Assembly (NCBI GenBank): GCA_046723735.1
Contig: JBKOVB010000057.1
Coordinates: 1 to 27,793, forward strand
Reading direction: 5' to 3'
From: RYN-111 sp046723735
GTDB lineage: Bacteria; Actinomycetota; Actinomycetes; Mycobacteriales; SCTD01
DNA length: 27,793 nucleotides
This document shows, one piece after another, positions 26,400 through 27,793 of this stretch. The notes beneath the pieces are model-generated. The model saw nothing but the letters and a program-made list of their open reading frames with translations. It ran no database searches and was not told where the DNA came from. The position numbers were made by a program, and so were the translations under genes. Within the stretch, counting starts at the first letter, position 1. Every line of letters begins with the position of its first letter.

Positions 26400-27302
26400 C
26401 TAGACCGCCGCGGGGGCCACGCTCAGGCGCGGGGCGTTGACGGGCCGAACCAGGTGCGGCAGGCGCTTGGCGAGCAGCAGGCTGACGCCGCCGAGCAGCA
26501 GGGCCGGCAGCCAGGCGACGCTCGTCATCAGGGTCACGGCGCCGAGCGCGGCCTGCCAGGGCAGGCCCAGCCCCATCAGCGCCATGACCAGCGCGCCGTC
26601 GCGCGGGCTGGCGCCGTTCGGGCCGGGCAGGACGCCTGCAATCTGGCTCGCGCCGAAGGCGCCGAGCAGGGCGAGCGGGGAGAGCATGTGACCGGTCGCG
26701 GCCACAACGCCGAAGAGCAGGGCGCCGATGCTGAGCTGGTAGCCGATCGACAGCACGACCCCGCGCGCGACCTTCTTGGGGTGCGGCAGCTCCCGGCGCG
26801 GGATGAGCTCGGGACGGATCTTGCGCACGACGAGCAGCGCGACGAGGAGGCCGCCCGCCAGCCCCAGGGCGGCGAGCATGATCCGGGTGGGGAGCGCGGC
26901 GCCAGCGACGCCGACGAACAGGGCGAGCCCGAGGGCGCCGATCAGGCGGTCCATCGCCACCTCGGCGAGGGCGGTCGGGGTGTGCATCCCGACCTTGCTC
27001 AGCCGCCGGGTTCGCCACAGGTCGGCGCCGACGTGACCGGGCGTCAGCAGCCCGAGCAGCTCCGACTCGGCGTAGGCCCGCAGGTGCCAGCGGCGGCGCT
27101 GGCCGCTCTCCGAGATGGCGTGCCAACGCAGCGGGCACAGCACGTACTTGCCCACCATCCAGGGCAGGAGGCCGAGCAGCAGCGGCCACACCGTGACGTG
27201 GGGCAGGGAGGGGAGCGTGAGAGCCGGGACGACAAGCGCGGCGAGGACCGCGAGGACTTGCACGAGACGGTTGTGCATCAGAGCGCGCAGACGGACGACC
27301 AC
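26400..27302 (-). CDS. LPG-synthase-TM / UPF0104-type flippase-like membrane protein
   Basis: The protein of about 300 residues has about eight TM helices and the family motifs: ESELLGLLTPGHVGADLWR (polar membrane-facing loop), MDRLIGALGLALF, GYQLSIGALLFG, and GVLPGPNGASPRDGALV. It corresponds to the flippase-like transmembrane part of MprF-type lysylphosphatidylglycerol synthases, without the C-terminal aminoacyl-transferase domain. Free-standing members are thought to move or bind lipid-linked substrates. The GTG at 27302 was chosen because AAGGAA lies about six bases upstream; the frame upstream is AT-richer and poor in codon bias. It lies 77 bases upstream of the PAP2-family gene on the same strand, so the three lipid genes may form an operon. 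Confidence 0.82.
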   Translation of the reverse strand: MVVRLRALMHNRLVQVLAVLAALVVPALTLPSLPHVTVWPLLLGLLPWMVGKYVLCPLRWHAISESGQRRRWHLRAYAESELLGLLTPGHVGADLWRTRRLSKVGMHTPTALAEVAMDRLIGALGLALFVGVAGAALPTRIMLAALGLAGGLLVALLVVRKIRPELIPRRELPHPKKVARGVVLSIGYQLSIGALLFGVVAATGHMLSPLALLGAFGASQIAGVLPGPNGASPRDGALVMALMGLGLPWQAALGAVTLMTSVAWLPALLLGGVSLLLAKRLPHLVRPVNAPRLSVAPAAV

Positions 27303-27385
27303 AAGGTTCCTTCCGAGGGGGCGGCTCCCAGTGTGATCGACGAATCTGTGAATTCCTTGAGCGCAAGGCAACCGCTATGTGAACT

Positions 27386-27417
27386 GTGCCCGAAAACAGA
27401 GCGACGCAAACGGGCAC
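27386..27417. repeat. Inverted repeat GTGCCCG-N18-CGGGCAC
   Basis: A perfect 7-bp inverted repeat (27386-27392 and 27411-27417) flanks an 18-base, A-rich loop. It lies about 85-115 bases upstream of the LPG-TM start, in its likely promoter region. It could be an operator for a dimeric regulator or an RNA hairpin. Confidence 0.45.
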
Positions 27418-27652
27418 CCCCGGCGTATCTCCTCGTACCGAGCCCACAGGCAAGGCGTCAGGCGACGCGTCTGTCCCGGCCGGCTGAGCGCGAGCCACGG
27501 CTCGAAGCGTGCCACCCGGGGCTGCGTAGCCCGAGAGCGATCGGGCCCCGGTTTCCAAGGCCGCCGTTCGGTCGAAGCCGGGAAGGGCCGGCGCCACGAC
27601 TCCACCGTCACCGGCTGCTCCTGCTCGCTCAGCGACGCTCTCAGCGCTTGCC

Positions 27653-27696
27653 CCCGGATGTCCCGTTCTGAGGCACTGCATCCGGGCGGGCAGTGC
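27653..27696 (-). terminator. Two mutually exclusive hairpins after the partial gene
   Basis: Stem A is CCCGGATG (27653-27660) with CATCCGGG (27679-27686). Stem B is GCACTGC (27673-27679) with GCAGTGC (27690-27696) and a 10-nt loop. They overlap, so only one can form. On the - strand stem B comes 8 bases after the stop of the partial gene, which suits a terminator; no T-tract is present. Confidence 0.45.
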
Positions 27697-27703
27697 GTCG
27701 CTT

Positions 27704-27793
27704 CTAGGCAGATAGGCCCGGTGTCGTGGCCAAAAGGGAGTGGTCAGCGAGGCGGCGCAGGAGGTGGGCGTCGCGGACCGCCACGCCCTGCCC
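27704..27793 (-). CDS. Partial CDS, C-terminal end entering from the right edge
   Basis: Reading from the right edge on the - strand, a 29-residue open frame (GQGVAVRDAHLLRRLADHSLL, given here up to the conserved-looking part, then ATTPGLSA) ends at TAG 27706-27704. Codons before the last ten have strong GC third-position bias, as in real genes here, and a hairpin follows the stop. No family can be assigned from so short a piece. The + strand of the same bases is also partly open (SEAAQEVGVADRHALP), so the strand is not certain. Confidence 0.4.
   Translation of the reverse strand, partial: GQGVAVRDAHLLRRLADHSLLATTPGLSA

Larger units (their letters stand above)
27303..27703. other. Non-coding stretch with several inverted repeats
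   Basis: About 400 bases without a supportable gene. Third-position bias is lost and GC is lower than in the neighbours near 27330-27410. It must include the promoter of the LPG-TM gene on the - strand. A GC-rich cluster of competing stems lies at 27516-27551: CCGGGGC (27516-27522) with GCCCCGG (27545-27551), GGGCT/AGCCC (27519-27532) and GCCCG/CGGGC (27529-27546). I could not match it to tmRNA, RNase P RNA, 6S RNA or a riboswitch I know. Confidence 0.5.

Noticed and set aside
27375..27611. 78-residue - strand open frame in the right-hand gap
   Set aside because: It has poor third-position GC bias, no domain and no ribosome binding site; it overlaps inverted repeats.
27420..27650. Possible tmRNA, RNase P RNA or riboswitch in the gap
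   Set aside because: I looked for their conserved cores on both strands and found no convincing match.
26343..27671. 442-residue + strand open frame
   Set aside because: It is antisense to the LPG-TM gene, is rich in Gln, Gly and Arg, and has no domain; it is a GC-driven shadow.

Overview
The window is very GC-rich. It has densely packed genes, many GTG starts and a strong G/C bias at third codon positions. The gene families (PucR regulators, a MEDS-HATPase anti-sigma-like protein, BON and PRC-barrel proteins, AlaX, AI-2E permease) suggest a high-GC Gram-positive actinobacterium. I see no rRNA, tRNA, CRISPR array, insertion sequence or phage gene. About 28 coding genes can be supported, counting one partial gene at the right edge and one tentative micro-ORF.

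Left block (18-6799, + strand): five genes, each overlapping the next by GTGA. They encode (1) a complete 12-TM MFS permease fused to a LivF-type ATPase, (2) a single LivH-LivM-LivG triple fusion, (3, 4) two small paralogous proteins with two TM helices and a cytoplasmic coiled coil, and (5) a signal-peptide protein anchored by a C-terminal TM helix. Together this is a rearranged branched-chain-amino-acid-type (HAAT) ABC importer with an MFS module tethered to one ATPase and no LivK in the window. It is the best candidate here for an undescribed system.

Second block (6796-10893, - strand): a PucR-family regulator, an M20 carboxypeptidase-like peptidase and an N-acyl-D-amino-acid-deacylase-like amidohydrolase form one operon. 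It probably serves catabolism of N-acyl or peptide-linked amino acids under PucR control. A SnoaL/NTF2-like protein is divergent from it.

Middle (11505-16475): an AlaX tRNA-editing protein, a divergent soluble CapA-type metallophosphatase, a BON-domain membrane protein, a small secreted protein, a large secreted alpha/beta-hydrolase esterase and a 61-residue membrane protein. A strong bidirectional terminator hairpin covers both stop codons where the secreted protein and the esterase converge.

Metal block (16578-19038, + strand): a 32-residue TM micro-ORF, a lipoprotein, a divergent Nramp-family transporter with altered metal-site motifs and two PRC-barrel proteins. All are overlapped and likely co-translated.

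Right part: a serine protease with a PDZ domain and no export signal, an AI-2E family permease, a MEDS + HATPase regulator, an AcuI-type enoyl/acrylyl-CoA reductase next to an acyl-CoA synthetase, and a lipid/envelope group (LPG-synthase-TM flippase-like protein, PAP2 family protein, glycerophosphodiester phosphodiesterase). The last 490 bases are mostly non-coding. They hold several inverted repeats, and a gene fragment enters from the right edge on the - strand.

Three convergent gene pairs share the same CTAG tetranucleotide as overlapping TAG stops.
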